Below are positions 8,146-15,704 of a stretch of DNA of 45,665 bases, in pieces. Location of the stretch: assembly GCF_009911645.1 (NCBI RefSeq), contig NZ_QWKI01000079.1, positions 1 to 45,665 on the forward strand. Direction: 5' to 3'. Position 1 is the stretch's first letter. Every line of letters begins with the position of its first letter. The notes beneath the pieces are model-generated. The model searched no databases. It had not been told where the DNA came from and saw only the letters and a program-made list of their open reading frames with translations. Made by a program: the position numbers and the translations under genes. Source of the DNA: Pseudoflavonifractor sp. 60 (GTDB lineage: Bacteria > Bacillota > Clostridia > Oscillospirales > Oscillospiraceae).

Positions 8146-9183
8146 ATGAGAGGGCAAGTAGAAAAAGTAGAGCCATATATCCCCTATTACATCCACCAAT
8201 TCGGACGAATTAGATTCAAGGGTGCTGGCATTTTGGTGCAAATTTTGAATCGTTATGTGCTGGATGCTCCCTCGTCGGACAAGTGGAATTATAAACTACT
8301 CATCTCACAGGTTGCCGACGAAAAGAGTGTTACCCCAGAGGCCCTGCGGCATGCCATCAAGCGATATGTAGAGGATGGCTGGAAGCAGGGCTTCAGCTGG
8401 GAGTGGAAAAAATATACCGGCTGGAGTGCGGACACTCCACCCGATACCAGTACAGCGATTAAATTGCTCTGCGAATCATTTTTCGATTTTGTCAAGAATT
8501 ATGAGGCGCTGGTTCAAGAGAACAGGGCTTATTATCTGCGAAACGCAATCGAAAGCAGGGATGAGAATTTGAAAGACATTTTATCCTCAGCGGATGATAT
8601 CATCGTGGAAAGCCATCTCTATATGACCCTGGAAGACAAAAAGGAGCTGGACGCCTATGTGTGCTACCTCACCTATCGGGTCCAGCGGGATCTGTATGAG
8701 CTGTGCCAAGAAGGCGGAAAGATTGGCGAACTTTCGTGGCAGGAATTTGTCTGGGACATACGCCACTGGAAGCGACTCAGATTTGCGGCGATCATTGTGC
8801 TTCAAGAGACGATAAAGGAGTTTCGGCGCAAAGGGCACTTCAATTTTGAGGCGGAGAACGTGGCGCGGTTCCTTGACGACAGTGACATGGCCGACAGAAA
8901 AGACGGCAATATATATTCTTCCCAGTTGTTTCCCGCCGAAGAAGGGCGTGCGCAGGTGGAAAGCATTTTATTGACCGCGGAAATTGTTCAGTACAAGCGG
9001 CAGCTTGCTATGGGAAAGGCTTACTCATGGGAGTATTTTCTGGCCGACATGTCGCAGGATCAATCTTTGTGGAATGAAACGCTGATGGCGTTCCGGGACG
9101 CGCTGGTGAACCTGGATTTCAAACCCCTCTGGCAGTCTGAACAGCTGGAGGAACTGATAAAAGAAATGGACCCGGCGGAGTAG
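8146..9183 (+). CDS. Spo0A C-terminal-like DNA-binding protein without receiver domain
   Basis: 345 aa. Residues about 14-120 resemble the sigma-factor-interacting DNA-binding domain of Spo0A: IHQFGRIRFKGAGILVQIL, then ADEKSVTPEALRHAIKRYVE with DGWKQG, then a terminal STAIKLLCESFFDF helix. No phospho-acceptor receiver domain precedes it. Residues 120-345 are an unrecognised helical region. AAGGAGAAAG precedes ATG 8146. The gene stands alone between two XRE genes, behind its own promoter. It may read or mimic the host sporulation/stress circuit, or be an element-specific activator; both are inference. Confidence 0.65.
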   Translation: MRGQVEKVEPYIPYYIHQFGRIRFKGAGILVQILNRYVLDAPSSDKWNYKLLISQVADEKSVTPEALRHAIKRYVEDGWKQGFSWEWKKYTGWSADTPPDTSTAIKLLCESFFDFVKNYEALVQENRAYYLRNAIESRDENLKDILSSADDIIVESHLYMTLEDKKELDAYVCYLTYRVQRDLYELCQEGGKIGELSWQEFVWDIRHWKRLRFAAIIVLQETIKEFRRKGHFNFEAENVARFLDDSDMADRKDGNIYSSQLFPAEEGRAQVESILLTAEIVQYKRQLAMGKAYSWEYFLADMSQDQSLWNETLMAFRDALVNLDFKPLWQSEQLEELIKEMDPAE

Positions 9184-9213
9184 TCCCTGTGCCGCTTCGG
9201 CGCAGGGGCTTTG
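9184..9213. terminator. Intrinsic terminator between convergent genes
   Basis: CCCTGTGCC pairs with GGCGCAGGG (one G-U) around a GCTTC loop, followed by GCTTTGATT. It separates the Spo0A-C-like gene from the second XRE gene. Confidence 0.7.
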
Positions 9214-9214
9214 A

Positions 9215-9532
9215 TTATTGTGTGCATGCAATAGCCTCTTCTATCATTCGGATGATATGCTCCCGTTTTTGCGGTGGAACTTCTTTCAACTTCTGAACGA
9301 TATAGGAAAATTCCACTGGAGCGTCGCCAAACAGCAGACTGTCCGCAGAAACTTTCAGGGCCATAGACAGCGCCCGGATGGACTCGGAGGACAGCCCGGA
9401 ACGGCCACGCTCCACCTCCTGAATGAAGTTGGCGGTGTAGCCGGACAGCTGCGCCAGATCCTCCCGGGTCAGCTTCTGGGCCAGCCGCTTTTCCTTGATC
9501 CGTGTCCCCACCTCTATGTTGATATCTTTCAA
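9215..9532 (-). CDS. XRE-family transcriptional regulator
   Basis: 105 aa. The helix-turn-helix spans residues 8-65 (RIKEKRLAQKLTREDLAQLS, NFIQEVERGRSGLSSESIRAL), followed by a helical tail. The start is TTG at 9532 with a weak AAGGA very close upstream, so the N-terminus is uncertain. It is divergent to the leader and helicase operon and may control the promoter at 9713 or its own. Confidence 0.8.
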   Translation of the reverse strand: MKDINIEVGTRIKEKRLAQKLTREDLAQLSGYTANFIQEVERGRSGLSSESIRALSMALKVSADSLLFGDAPVEFSYIVQKLKEVPPQKREHIIRMIEEAIACTQ

Positions 9533-9717
9533 TGTCCTTAGAAAAGAAAAAGATTTCTTTTCGCAAAGGCGTTGTGCTTTGGGGGACCGCCGGCCGGACG
9601 CTCCGAAAAGTCCAGCAAATTGAAAGAGCGCTTATGGGTCAAAAGCTATCCCACAGAGCAGTGAAGGAGATCGAGTTTTCCCTGGACAGTATGATCGAAC
9701 AATATCGGCTTGGTTGA
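9532..9717 (+). CDS. Small ORF with Spo0E-like C-terminus (doubtful)
   Basis: A 61-codon frame. The last ~40 residues (RKVQQIERALMGQKLSHRAV, KEIEFSLDSMIEQYRLG) resemble the helix-loop-helix of Spo0E aspartyl-phosphate phosphatases, keeping the LD-x2-I-x2-Y spacing but with FS in place of the QE of the SQELD signature. No convincing ribosome binding site is visible, and ATG 9532 coincides with the divergent XRE start, so translation may begin further in. Its stop is inside the inverted repeat of the next promoter. Confidence 0.3.
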   Translation: MSLEKKKISFRKGVVLWGTAGRTLRKVQQIERALMGQKLSHRAVKEIEFSLDSMIEQYRLG

Positions 9718-9758
9718 GAAAACCTCAACTATACAGCTCCCTTCCCCAATGATAAAAT
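9713..9758 (+). promoter_or_regulatory. Duplicated promoter, copy 1, with inverted repeat
   Basis: GTTGAG (9713-9718) and CTCAAC (9724-9729) form an inverted repeat directly upstream of -35 TATACA (9730-9735), 17-bp spacer, -10 TAAAAT (9753-9758). The same layout and spacing recur at 21218-21263, where the spacer has diverged but the elements have not. The inverted repeat is placed like an activator site or operator. Confidence 0.65.
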
Positions 9759-9937
9759 GGGAGTGTATTTCAGGGCGGAGTAAGTTTAGGGCGGAGTAAG
9801 TGAGGGAGGAATGGAACGCGGCCAGGGGCGTAGTGCGCCCCGACGTACCAGACTGCATCGACCTTGAAATCAACAAACGAACAAGAACGACCGTGTATTT
9901 GCCTTTTCAGAGGCGGACACGGTCTTTTTTTGTTCAA
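9759..9937 (+). promoter_or_regulatory. Conserved 5' leader, copy 1, ending in an attenuator-like terminator
   Basis: The leader contains two tandem AGGGCGGAGTAAGT units (9772-9785, 9788-9801), a GGGGCG/CGCCCC hairpin and an intrinsic terminator. The terminator stem is GACCGTGT/ACACGGTC (9889-9896 with 9917-9924) with an inner GCC/GGC pair, then seven T (9925-9931). The terminator sits only 28 bp before the helicase start, so transcription of the operon must read through it. Copy 2 is at 21264-21440. Confidence 0.7.
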
Positions 9938-9955
9938 AAAGAAGGGAGTTTTTGA
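9800..9955 (+). CDS. Possible 51-aa leader peptide, copy 1
   Basis: GTG at 9800 follows GGCGGAG of the second tandem unit. The frame runs 51 codons through the terminator and stops 4 nt before the helicase ATG. The peptide begins with REEWNAARGVV after the start, also encoded in copy 2, and both keep IDLE at codons 20-23 and RTR at 27-29. Codon changes between the copies are a mix of synonymous, conservative and non-conservative. Coding status is unproven. Confidence 0.35.
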   Translation: MREEWNAARGVVRPDVPDCIDLEINKRTRTTVYLPFQRRTRSFFVQKEGSF

Positions 9956-9959
9956 ATGA

Positions 9960-12900
9960 ATGTCACAGAGCAGACTGATCCCGCTGACCTATTATGACCC
10001 CGGCAAAGAAGTGCGCCTGACGGTGTACGCGGATACCATCATTCTGGACCGAAGCGGAGAGGGCAGTGTCATCAGCGCCGTCCGCTTTGGCGGCTACCCG
10101 GAAATGGTGAAGGCCATGTCGGACGCCATCTACGGCGGATCAACCTTGGAAATGCCCCTGAACGGCCAGACCAGCCAGCTGAAAGCAATCCCCAAGCAGT
10201 ACCGGCGGCAGATGTCCCACGACGGCCAGTACGCGGTGGGTACTCTCATGGTGAACGACGACCCCCAGGCCGCTGATTCCCCGGACGATGAAGATGAATC
10301 AGACGAGGCCGGCGAACAGCAGACCATCCAGCCCCGGAAGTGCTACATCTTCGTCCCCGCCGGGGACAGGGACCGGCTCTTTGAGGAGCTGGACCGCAAG
10401 ACCGCAGCACCCCTCATCCCGGAGTTCCGGGACGCTGTTCTGGACGCCCTCATCGACCGGGGCGAGCTGCGGCCGCTGGAGGTCTTCTCCCTGACGGAGA
10501 AGCTGGACGCCTGGGTGCTGGAGCTGCGGCCCAACGATGAAAACGTGGTGGAGATTCTGGAGCGGGGCCTGGAGTGCGGAGCTATCTCCATTCCCGGGGC
10601 CAGCCCGGACCAGCCGGACGGCTTTGAGGGCGTGGAGAATATCACCGGCTACCTCAACACCTTCGGCGTCACCGTGGCCGACCGCATCCGGGACCAGTTC
10701 ACACCTCTGTTCGACCCGGCCTCCGAGCCGCTGTCCGAGGAGGTGCTGGCTGTCAACGACTACATCCAGCAGAAAGCGGGGTACTCCCTCTACGACGCAC
10801 AACTGGCCGTGGCCGAGGCGGTCAAGCGCCAGTTGGATCGGAAAGGTGTCGCGCTCATCATTGCCGAATGTGGAAGTGGAAAGACGAAAATCGGCTCCAC
10901 GGCCCTGGGCGCTCTGCATGGTATGTGGGCAGCTCAAAGCCGGGGCGTGGCCCAAAAATCCTTTGGGCTGGTCATGTGCCCCTCCCATATCACCAAGAAG
11001 TGGGTGCGAGAGATTGGGGAGACCTTGCCCAACACCTATGCCATGGTGGTCAAGAGTATCACAGAGCTGGAGCGGCTGTACGGAATGTACCAGGCCGGAG
11101 ACAAAAGCGTCTATGCGATATTCAGCAAGGAGAAGGCCCGGGACGGCTATATGCGCTATCCCGCCGTCACTTGGAATGACCGCAAGCGGGCGTTCCTCTG
11201 CCCCGACTGCGGCAAGCCCATCCAGATGGAGTACAGCGACGACGGCTCCCGTTACCTGGTCAATGCAGACCTGCAATTTTTCCTGCGGGAACATAAGAAA
11301 AATCGTGTCTGCCGGGAGTGCGGCTCCATGCTGTGGGCCCCGGTCAATCCAGGCAGAAATATCCTTTGGACCAAAATATCGCATTTTGGCTGGGTCTACA
11401 AGTCTTTCGCCGCCAGCTACCAGTCTCTCACAGAAGATGACGTAATTCTGGAGCGTCTGCGTGAGATCGCCGAAAATCCCCAGGGCAGTTTCCCGGTCAA
11501 GGGAGCCTGCCGCCGTTTTCCCCTGAGCACCTACATCAAAAAGAAGATGAAGGGACGAATTGACGCTTTCCTGGCCGATGAGCTCCATGAGTACAACAAC
11601 AACAGCGGCCAGGGGGACGCAATGGCGGAGATTTTCAGCGTCAGTAAGCGGTTTGTGGGCATGACGGCCACCCTCATCAACGGCTACAGCTCGGGCATTT
11701 TCCATCTGCTGTACCGGCTGGTGCCCGGTCTGATGCGCAAGGACGGCAAGAGCTACCGCAGTCCCCAGACCTTTGACGCAGAGTACGGGGTGGTGGAGAA
11801 CACCTACGAAACCACCGACGCCGCCTACAATGCCAACCGCCGGGCCAGCAAGCGCAAAACCAAAACCCGCCAGCTTCCCGGAGTATCTCCCCTGGTGTTT
11901 TCCCGGTTCCTGCTGGAATACACCGCTTTTCTCTCGCTGAACGATATGGGCAAGGACCTCCCCGATTATGAGGAGATACCCATTCCTGTTGAGATGTCGG
12001 AGGATGTGTATGACGCCTATAAGGAGGTGGAACGGGATATTCGTGCGGTGCTGAAGTCGGACCGGAAAGCGGCCCAAAAACTGCTGTCTGCCTATCTGAA
12101 TCTGCTCACCGTCTACCCGGACCAGCCCTATGACCAGCCGGATATCGTCCATCCCATCGACGGCCATATTATTGCCCACCCCAGCAATAAGGCCTGCTTT
12201 GACGACATTCTGCCAAAGGAAGAAAAAGTGCTGGAGATCGTCAGGGAGAAGATCGCCGCCGGTGAGCGGGTCATGATCTACACCAGCTGGACCCGAACTG
12301 ACTCCCAGCAGAAACTGGTGAAGCTGCTCACCGGGGAGGGGTTCCGCACTGAAATTCTCAGCCCAACTATCTCACCAGAGAAACGGGAGGCTTGGGTAGA
12401 GAAGCGCATTCGCTCTGGCTGCCAGGTGCTGATCACCAACCCCCGCTGTGTGGAGACAGGCTTGGACCTCAACGCCTTTACCACCCTGATTTTCTACAGC
12501 ATGGGCTACAACCTGTTCACCCTGCGTCAGGCGGCCCGCCGGAGCTGGCGGATCAACCAGACGGCGCCCCGGGTAGAGGTCTATATGCTCTACTACGTTG
12601 ACACCATGCAGGCCAAGGCTATGAAGCTGATGGCCTCCAAGCTGGCTGTAGCCGGGATCATTGAGGGCAACCTTTCAGAGGAGGGCCTTGCCGCTATGAG
12701 CGATGTGAAGGACCTGACCTCTCAGATGGCGAAGGAGCTGGCCCTGGGTATCAAGGACAACGTGGAGGATATTGCCGCAACATTCAAGAAAATGGCGATC
12801 ATCAATCCCCGCCGTGAACGGGTCCGGACCGCGGCCCTGCCTGTTGTTGCGGCAGTTGAGGAGACGGCCGCTGTGGAAGAAACGCCCGTTACTGTTGCCG

Positions 12901-13052
12901 CACCAATTCAAATCCGTACTGTGGATGCGGAGAACAAGCAGGCCCTCTACGATGGGCTGCTGCAACGGACATTGGAAGAACGCAGAAAAAAGAAGTCGAA
13001 GAAGAAGCCGGTGGACGAAAACCAGCTGTCTTTCTTCGATTTTGTTGCGTAG
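9960..13052 (+). CDS. Large SF2 (SNF2/DEAD-like) helicase with inserted zinc ribbon
   Basis: 1030 aa. The N-terminal ~290 residues are unrecognised and include an acidic stretch. Motif I is AECGSGKT (K308); motif II is D540-E541-L542-H543 followed by motif III GMTATL. The C-terminal RecA-like lobe carries VMIYTSWTRTDSQQKL and RQAARRSWRINQT (motif VI). A zinc ribbon, C414-x2-C417 and C451-x2-C454, is inserted between motifs Ia and II. The tail is lysine-rich. It is an ATP-dependent DNA or RNA translocase, probably for element replication or remodelling. It is first in the leader-controlled operon, with the clamp gene 14 bp downstream. Confidence 0.85.
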   Translation: MSQSRLIPLTYYDPGKEVRLTVYADTIILDRSGEGSVISAVRFGGYPEMVKAMSDAIYGGSTLEMPLNGQTSQLKAIPKQYRRQMSHDGQYAVGTLMVNDDPQAADSPDDEDESDEAGEQQTIQPRKCYIFVPAGDRDRLFEELDRKTAAPLIPEFRDAVLDALIDRGELRPLEVFSLTEKLDAWVLELRPNDENVVEILERGLECGAISIPGASPDQPDGFEGVENITGYLNTFGVTVADRIRDQFTPLFDPASEPLSEEVLAVNDYIQQKAGYSLYDAQLAVAEAVKRQLDRKGVALIIAECGSGKTKIGSTALGALHGMWAAQSRGVAQKSFGLVMCPSHITKKWVREIGETLPNTYAMVVKSITELERLYGMYQAGDKSVYAIFSKEKARDGYMRYPAVTWNDRKRAFLCPDCGKPIQMEYSDDGSRYLVNADLQFFLREHKKNRVCRECGSMLWAPVNPGRNILWTKISHFGWVYKSFAASYQSLTEDDVILERLREIAENPQGSFPVKGACRRFPLSTYIKKKMKGRIDAFLADELHEYNNNSGQGDAMAEIFSVSKRFVGMTATLINGYSSGIFHLLYRLVPGLMRKDGKSYRSPQTFDAEYGVVENTYETTDAAYNANRRASKRKTKTRQLPGVSPLVFSRFLLEYTAFLSLNDMGKDLPDYEEIPIPVEMSEDVYDAYKEVERDIRAVLKSDRKAAQKLLSAYLNLLTVYPDQPYDQPDIVHPIDGHIIAHPSNKACFDDILPKEEKVLEIVREKIAAGERVMIYTSWTRTDSQQKLVKLLTGEGFRTEILSPTISPEKREAWVEKRIRSGCQVLITNPRCVETGLDLNAFTTLIFYSMGYNLFTLRQAARRSWRINQTAPRVEVYMLYYVDTMQAKAMKLMASKLAVAGIIEGNLSEEGLAAMSDVKDLTSQMAKELALGIKDNVEDIAATFKKMAIINPRRERVRTAALPVVAAVEETAAVEETPVTVAAPIQIRTVDAENKQALYDGLLQRTLEERRKKKSKKKPVDENQLSFFDFVA

Positions 13053-13066
13053 AAGGAGGAATTTCT

Positions 13067-14209
13067 TTGAACATTACCATGAATCGGGCCGAACTGCTGC
13101 ACGCTGTCAAGCGTGCGGCAGCGGTCGCCCCGGCAAACTCGCCTTTGGAGGCGCTGAAAGGCGTGCTCCTGGAGGTGAGCGTCGCCAGCAAGTCGCTCGT
13201 TCTCACCGCCACAAACCTGGAGGTCACCCTGAAGCAGAAGCTGGCCTGCGCCGCCCCGGAGGACGACGCCCTGGCCATCGACGCCAGGCTGCTGGCCGGG
13301 ATGCTGGAGAAGCTGCCCGGCAACACCGTGGAATTGCGGCGAAAGCCTGGAGACAGCCGGCTGGCCGTCTGGAGCGGCGGTGCCAAATACAATGTGTCCA
13401 TCTGGGAGCGGGGCAGCTACCCCAAGGCGGAGATCCCCTCTGTGACCAATCTGGTCCGAATCAGCGGCATCCCCTCCATGGCAAAGCGGACGGTTTTTGC
13501 CGCCGATGAAAACAACGAGAAGCCCATGCTGAAATGCGTTCAGTTCCGGGTCACCCAGGACGGCCTCCGGGCCGCCGGCAGTGACGGAACCTGCGTGGTC
13601 ACAGCCAGAGGGGACGACAAGAGCACCGGCAATTTCAGCGTCCTGATTCCCGCCCCCTCTCTGAGCCGTCTGGCCCAGATGTGCGAGGACAAGGACGAAT
13701 TTCGCGCCGGAGCCAATGGCAAGAATATTGTTTTTGTTCGGGAGGGCTTTCTGTTCTCCGCCCGGCTGATCCAGGAGAAGTACATTGATACGGACTTTCT
13801 GACCAGCTCCCTCAAAAATCAGTTTACTGTACTCACCGATGTGGCGGAGCTGCGCAGGGCGCTGGACAATGTGTCCTGTGTGGAGCCCGATGGGAAGGTG
13901 CAGTTATCCTTTGAGGGCATGACGCTGTCCTTCCGGTGCGGCGGCGTTCACGGAAGCGCCCAGAACGCTATTACAGTGGCCCCGCTGACCGGAATACCCC
14001 AAGGTGAGTATTGGTATCTCACCAAGCGGCTGAACAACTGCCTGCGGTCTTTATCCGGGACAGCCACCCTGGGGATCGCCGCCGGCGGGATGCTGACGCT
14101 GGATACCGAGCACGCCTTCTACATGCAGGCCGGTGTGCGGCCTGGAGCGCCACAGTCCGTTCCCCAAAAAGAGGCCAAGAAACCGGCTGCCGGGAAGAAA
14201 GCGGCGTAG
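13067..14209 (+). CDS. DnaN-like sliding clamp, first copy
   Basis: 380 aa, the usual length of a beta clamp plus a lysine/alanine-rich tail (about residues 365-380). It begins NITMNRAELLHAVKRAAAVA, and the middle has VLLEVSVASKSLVLTATNLE, the typical first-domain pattern. The TTG start at 13067 has AGGAGG 7 nt upstream; the next ATG (13079) is too far away. A clamp tethers polymerase and other factors to DNA. It is divergent from chromosomal DnaN and from the second clamp at 23616. Its partner may be a host or element polymerase, or the helicase next door. Confidence 0.75.
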   Translation: MNITMNRAELLHAVKRAAAVAPANSPLEALKGVLLEVSVASKSLVLTATNLEVTLKQKLACAAPEDDALAIDARLLAGMLEKLPGNTVELRRKPGDSRLAVWSGGAKYNVSIWERGSYPKAEIPSVTNLVRISGIPSMAKRTVFAADENNEKPMLKCVQFRVTQDGLRAAGSDGTCVVTARGDDKSTGNFSVLIPAPSLSRLAQMCEDKDEFRAGANGKNIVFVREGFLFSARLIQEKYIDTDFLTSSLKNQFTVLTDVAELRRALDNVSCVEPDGKVQLSFEGMTLSFRCGGVHGSAQNAITVAPLTGIPQGEYWYLTKRLNNCLRSLSGTATLGIAAGGMLTLDTEHAFYMQAGVRPGAPQSVPQKEAKKPAAGKKAA

Positions 14210-14222
14210 GGGGTGGACACAG

Positions 14223-14621
14223 ATGAAAATTCCCACCATCTGCCGTTACTGCGGAGGTGTGATCCGCCTGGTGCCTGCCCGGAAGATTTATGGTGCTTCC
14301 ACCGACCGGCTTGGGCTGGCTGGTGAGAACATCTACCTCTGCCAGAACTGCAACGCCCGGGTAGGCTGCCATAAGGGGACCAACCGTCCCCTGGGCAACG
14401 TGGCCAATGAGGTGCTGCGGCTCAAGCGGCGGGAGACCCACCAGGTCTTTGATCACTTCTGGCAGAGCAGCGGGATGAGCCGGACCCAAGCCTACAAGTG
14501 GCTGGCCGGTCAGATGCGATTGTCCGAAAAAGACGCCCACATCGGCGGCTTTGAGATGGATCAGTGCCAGCAGGTTATTGACTTGTGTGAGAAAGAATTG
14601 AACAAGGAGGCGGTCGCTTGA
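14223..14621 (+). CDS. DUF3268-family zinc-finger protein
   Basis: 132 aa. It has two CxxC pairs (TICRYCGG and YLCQNCNARVGCHKGTN) and then the family block GNVANEVLRLKRRETHQVFD with MSRTQAYKWLA. The DUF3268 assignment is by pattern. Such proteins are common in Firmicutes phages and ICEs, usually near replication genes, and probably bind nucleic acid. It starts 13 bp after the clamp gene and overlaps the next gene by 4 bp. Confidence 0.8.
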   Translation: MKIPTICRYCGGVIRLVPARKIYGASTDRLGLAGENIYLCQNCNARVGCHKGTNRPLGNVANEVLRLKRRETHQVFDHFWQSSGMSRTQAYKWLAGQMRLSEKDAHIGGFEMDQCQQVIDLCEKELNKEAVA

Positions 14622-14803
14622 GCGAAAGCGAAAAGAATTGCAGCAACTGTCTGCACTCCTACATGGAGTGCGAACGCTTCCATCTGCGGCAGAAGTGCCG
14701 CAGCCCGGAGTACAACTCGCCAAACTATACCCATGATGAACTCATGAAAGACTGGGGACAGGGCTATTGCCGCTTCTGGACCCCCCAAATACAGAAAGGA
14801 TAA
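14618..14803 (+). CDS. Small cysteine-rich protein
   Basis: 61 aa, with five Cys (CSNC at residues 8-11, then C18, C28 and C51), suggesting a structural zinc site. TTG 14618 has AAGGAGG 7 nt upstream and overlaps the previous stop (TTGA). No family is recognised. Confidence 0.65.
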   Translation: MSESEKNCSNCLHSYMECERFHLRQKCRSPEYNSPNYTHDELMKDWGQGYCRFWTPQIQKG

Positions 14804-14807
14804 CATT

Positions 14808-15167
14808 ATGAAAAACAACTATTCTATCGCCGAGCGCAACCGTATCGTGGAGGAAAACCTGCACTGGATCGACAAGATCATCCAACGGAACGCTGCTCTG
14901 ATGCGGGCCGCCCATTTGGACTACGACGATGTGTACCAGGACCTGGCCATCCGCCTGATCCAGTGCGTGGAGAACTTCGACCCCGAAAAGGGCAATTTGG
15001 ATCAGCACATCATGTGCCAGCTCCAGTATGAGATGCTCAACTGCAAGGACAGCCGCCGCCGGTACGGCTTTACCGCCGCTCCCCGTGACCTGCGGGGCGC
15101 GGTGATCTCCTTGGACGCCTTCCGGGATGACGACAGCCTGTTTTCTGATGAGCTGGCTGTGGCATGA
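14808..15167 (+). CDS. Sigma-70 region 2-like protein
   Basis: 119 aa. Residues 10-80 resemble sigma region 2: VEENLHWIDKIIQRN, then LDYDDVYQDLAIRLIQCVEN and FDPEKGNLDQHIMCQLQYEM. No region 4 follows, so it is half a sigma factor or an anti-sigma/co-sigma type protein. It starts 4 bp after the Cys-rich gene. It may direct RNA polymerase to element promoters with a partner protein (inference). Confidence 0.65.
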   Translation: MKNNYSIAERNRIVEENLHWIDKIIQRNAALMRAAHLDYDDVYQDLAIRLIQCVENFDPEKGNLDQHIMCQLQYEMLNCKDSRRRYGFTAAPRDLRGAVISLDAFRDDDSLFSDELAVA

Positions 15168-15176
15168 GGGTAGCAA

Positions 15177-15704
15177 ATGAAAGATTTTTTCTCAGTGTGC
15201 CAGAAGAAAATAGACGCCTTTTTCGAGAGGATTTATGACCATTTGGCTACATATACGGAAGATAAGGAAATAAAGCGGTGCAGCTTTCGGGAGCTTGCTT
15301 TGGAGGATAAGCTGGATCATGTGAAGCTGGACAATAAATTCCTGCAATTACAGCTGACCAAGACACGAGCGGACCTCTATGAGCTCCAAAGGCGGCCGCA
15401 GGAGCTGAGAGACGTTGTCTCCAGGATTCTTCTGATGTCCGATGAAGAACTCCGGAAAGCTTCCCGGTTTTCGGTGCGTCGGTCAGAATCCGTCCCTGGC
15501 TGGGAAGCTGTGACCAGCTTCTGCTGCCTGGGCGGCTGTGACATGGATGTGTACCCATTTCCATCGGAACGGGACGCGCTGCTGTTTGCGGCGCTGCTGA
15601 AGGCGGTGGGCTATCAGCCGCCACACAATGTCGCCTGCGCTGAATGCTATCAGGAATATATGTCAGAACAACTTGAAGGAGGAATTGATCTCTATGCCGA
15701 GTAA
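15177..15704 (+). CDS. Hypothetical protein with coiled-coil N-terminus
   Basis: 175 aa. Residues 30-90 are helical and probably coiled coil (LEDKLDHVKLDNKFLQLQLT). The C-terminal half has a Cys-containing loop (CCLGGCDMD) and a FPSERDALLFAALLKAVGYQ stretch. It overlaps the MoxR gene by 11 bp, so the two are likely coupled. No family is recognised. Confidence 0.6.
   Translation: MKDFFSVCQKKIDAFFERIYDHLATYTEDKEIKRCSFRELALEDKLDHVKLDNKFLQLQLTKTRADLYELQRRPQELRDVVSRILLMSDEELRKASRFSVRRSESVPGWEAVTSFCCLGGCDMDVYPFPSERDALLFAALLKAVGYQPPHNVACAECYQEYMSEQLEGGIDLYAE

Noticed and set aside
10299..12179. 626-codon minus frame opposite the helicase gene
   Set aside because: Antisense to the conserved helicase motifs, with low-complexity composition (His/Gln/Gly/Val-rich) typical of a shadow frame.
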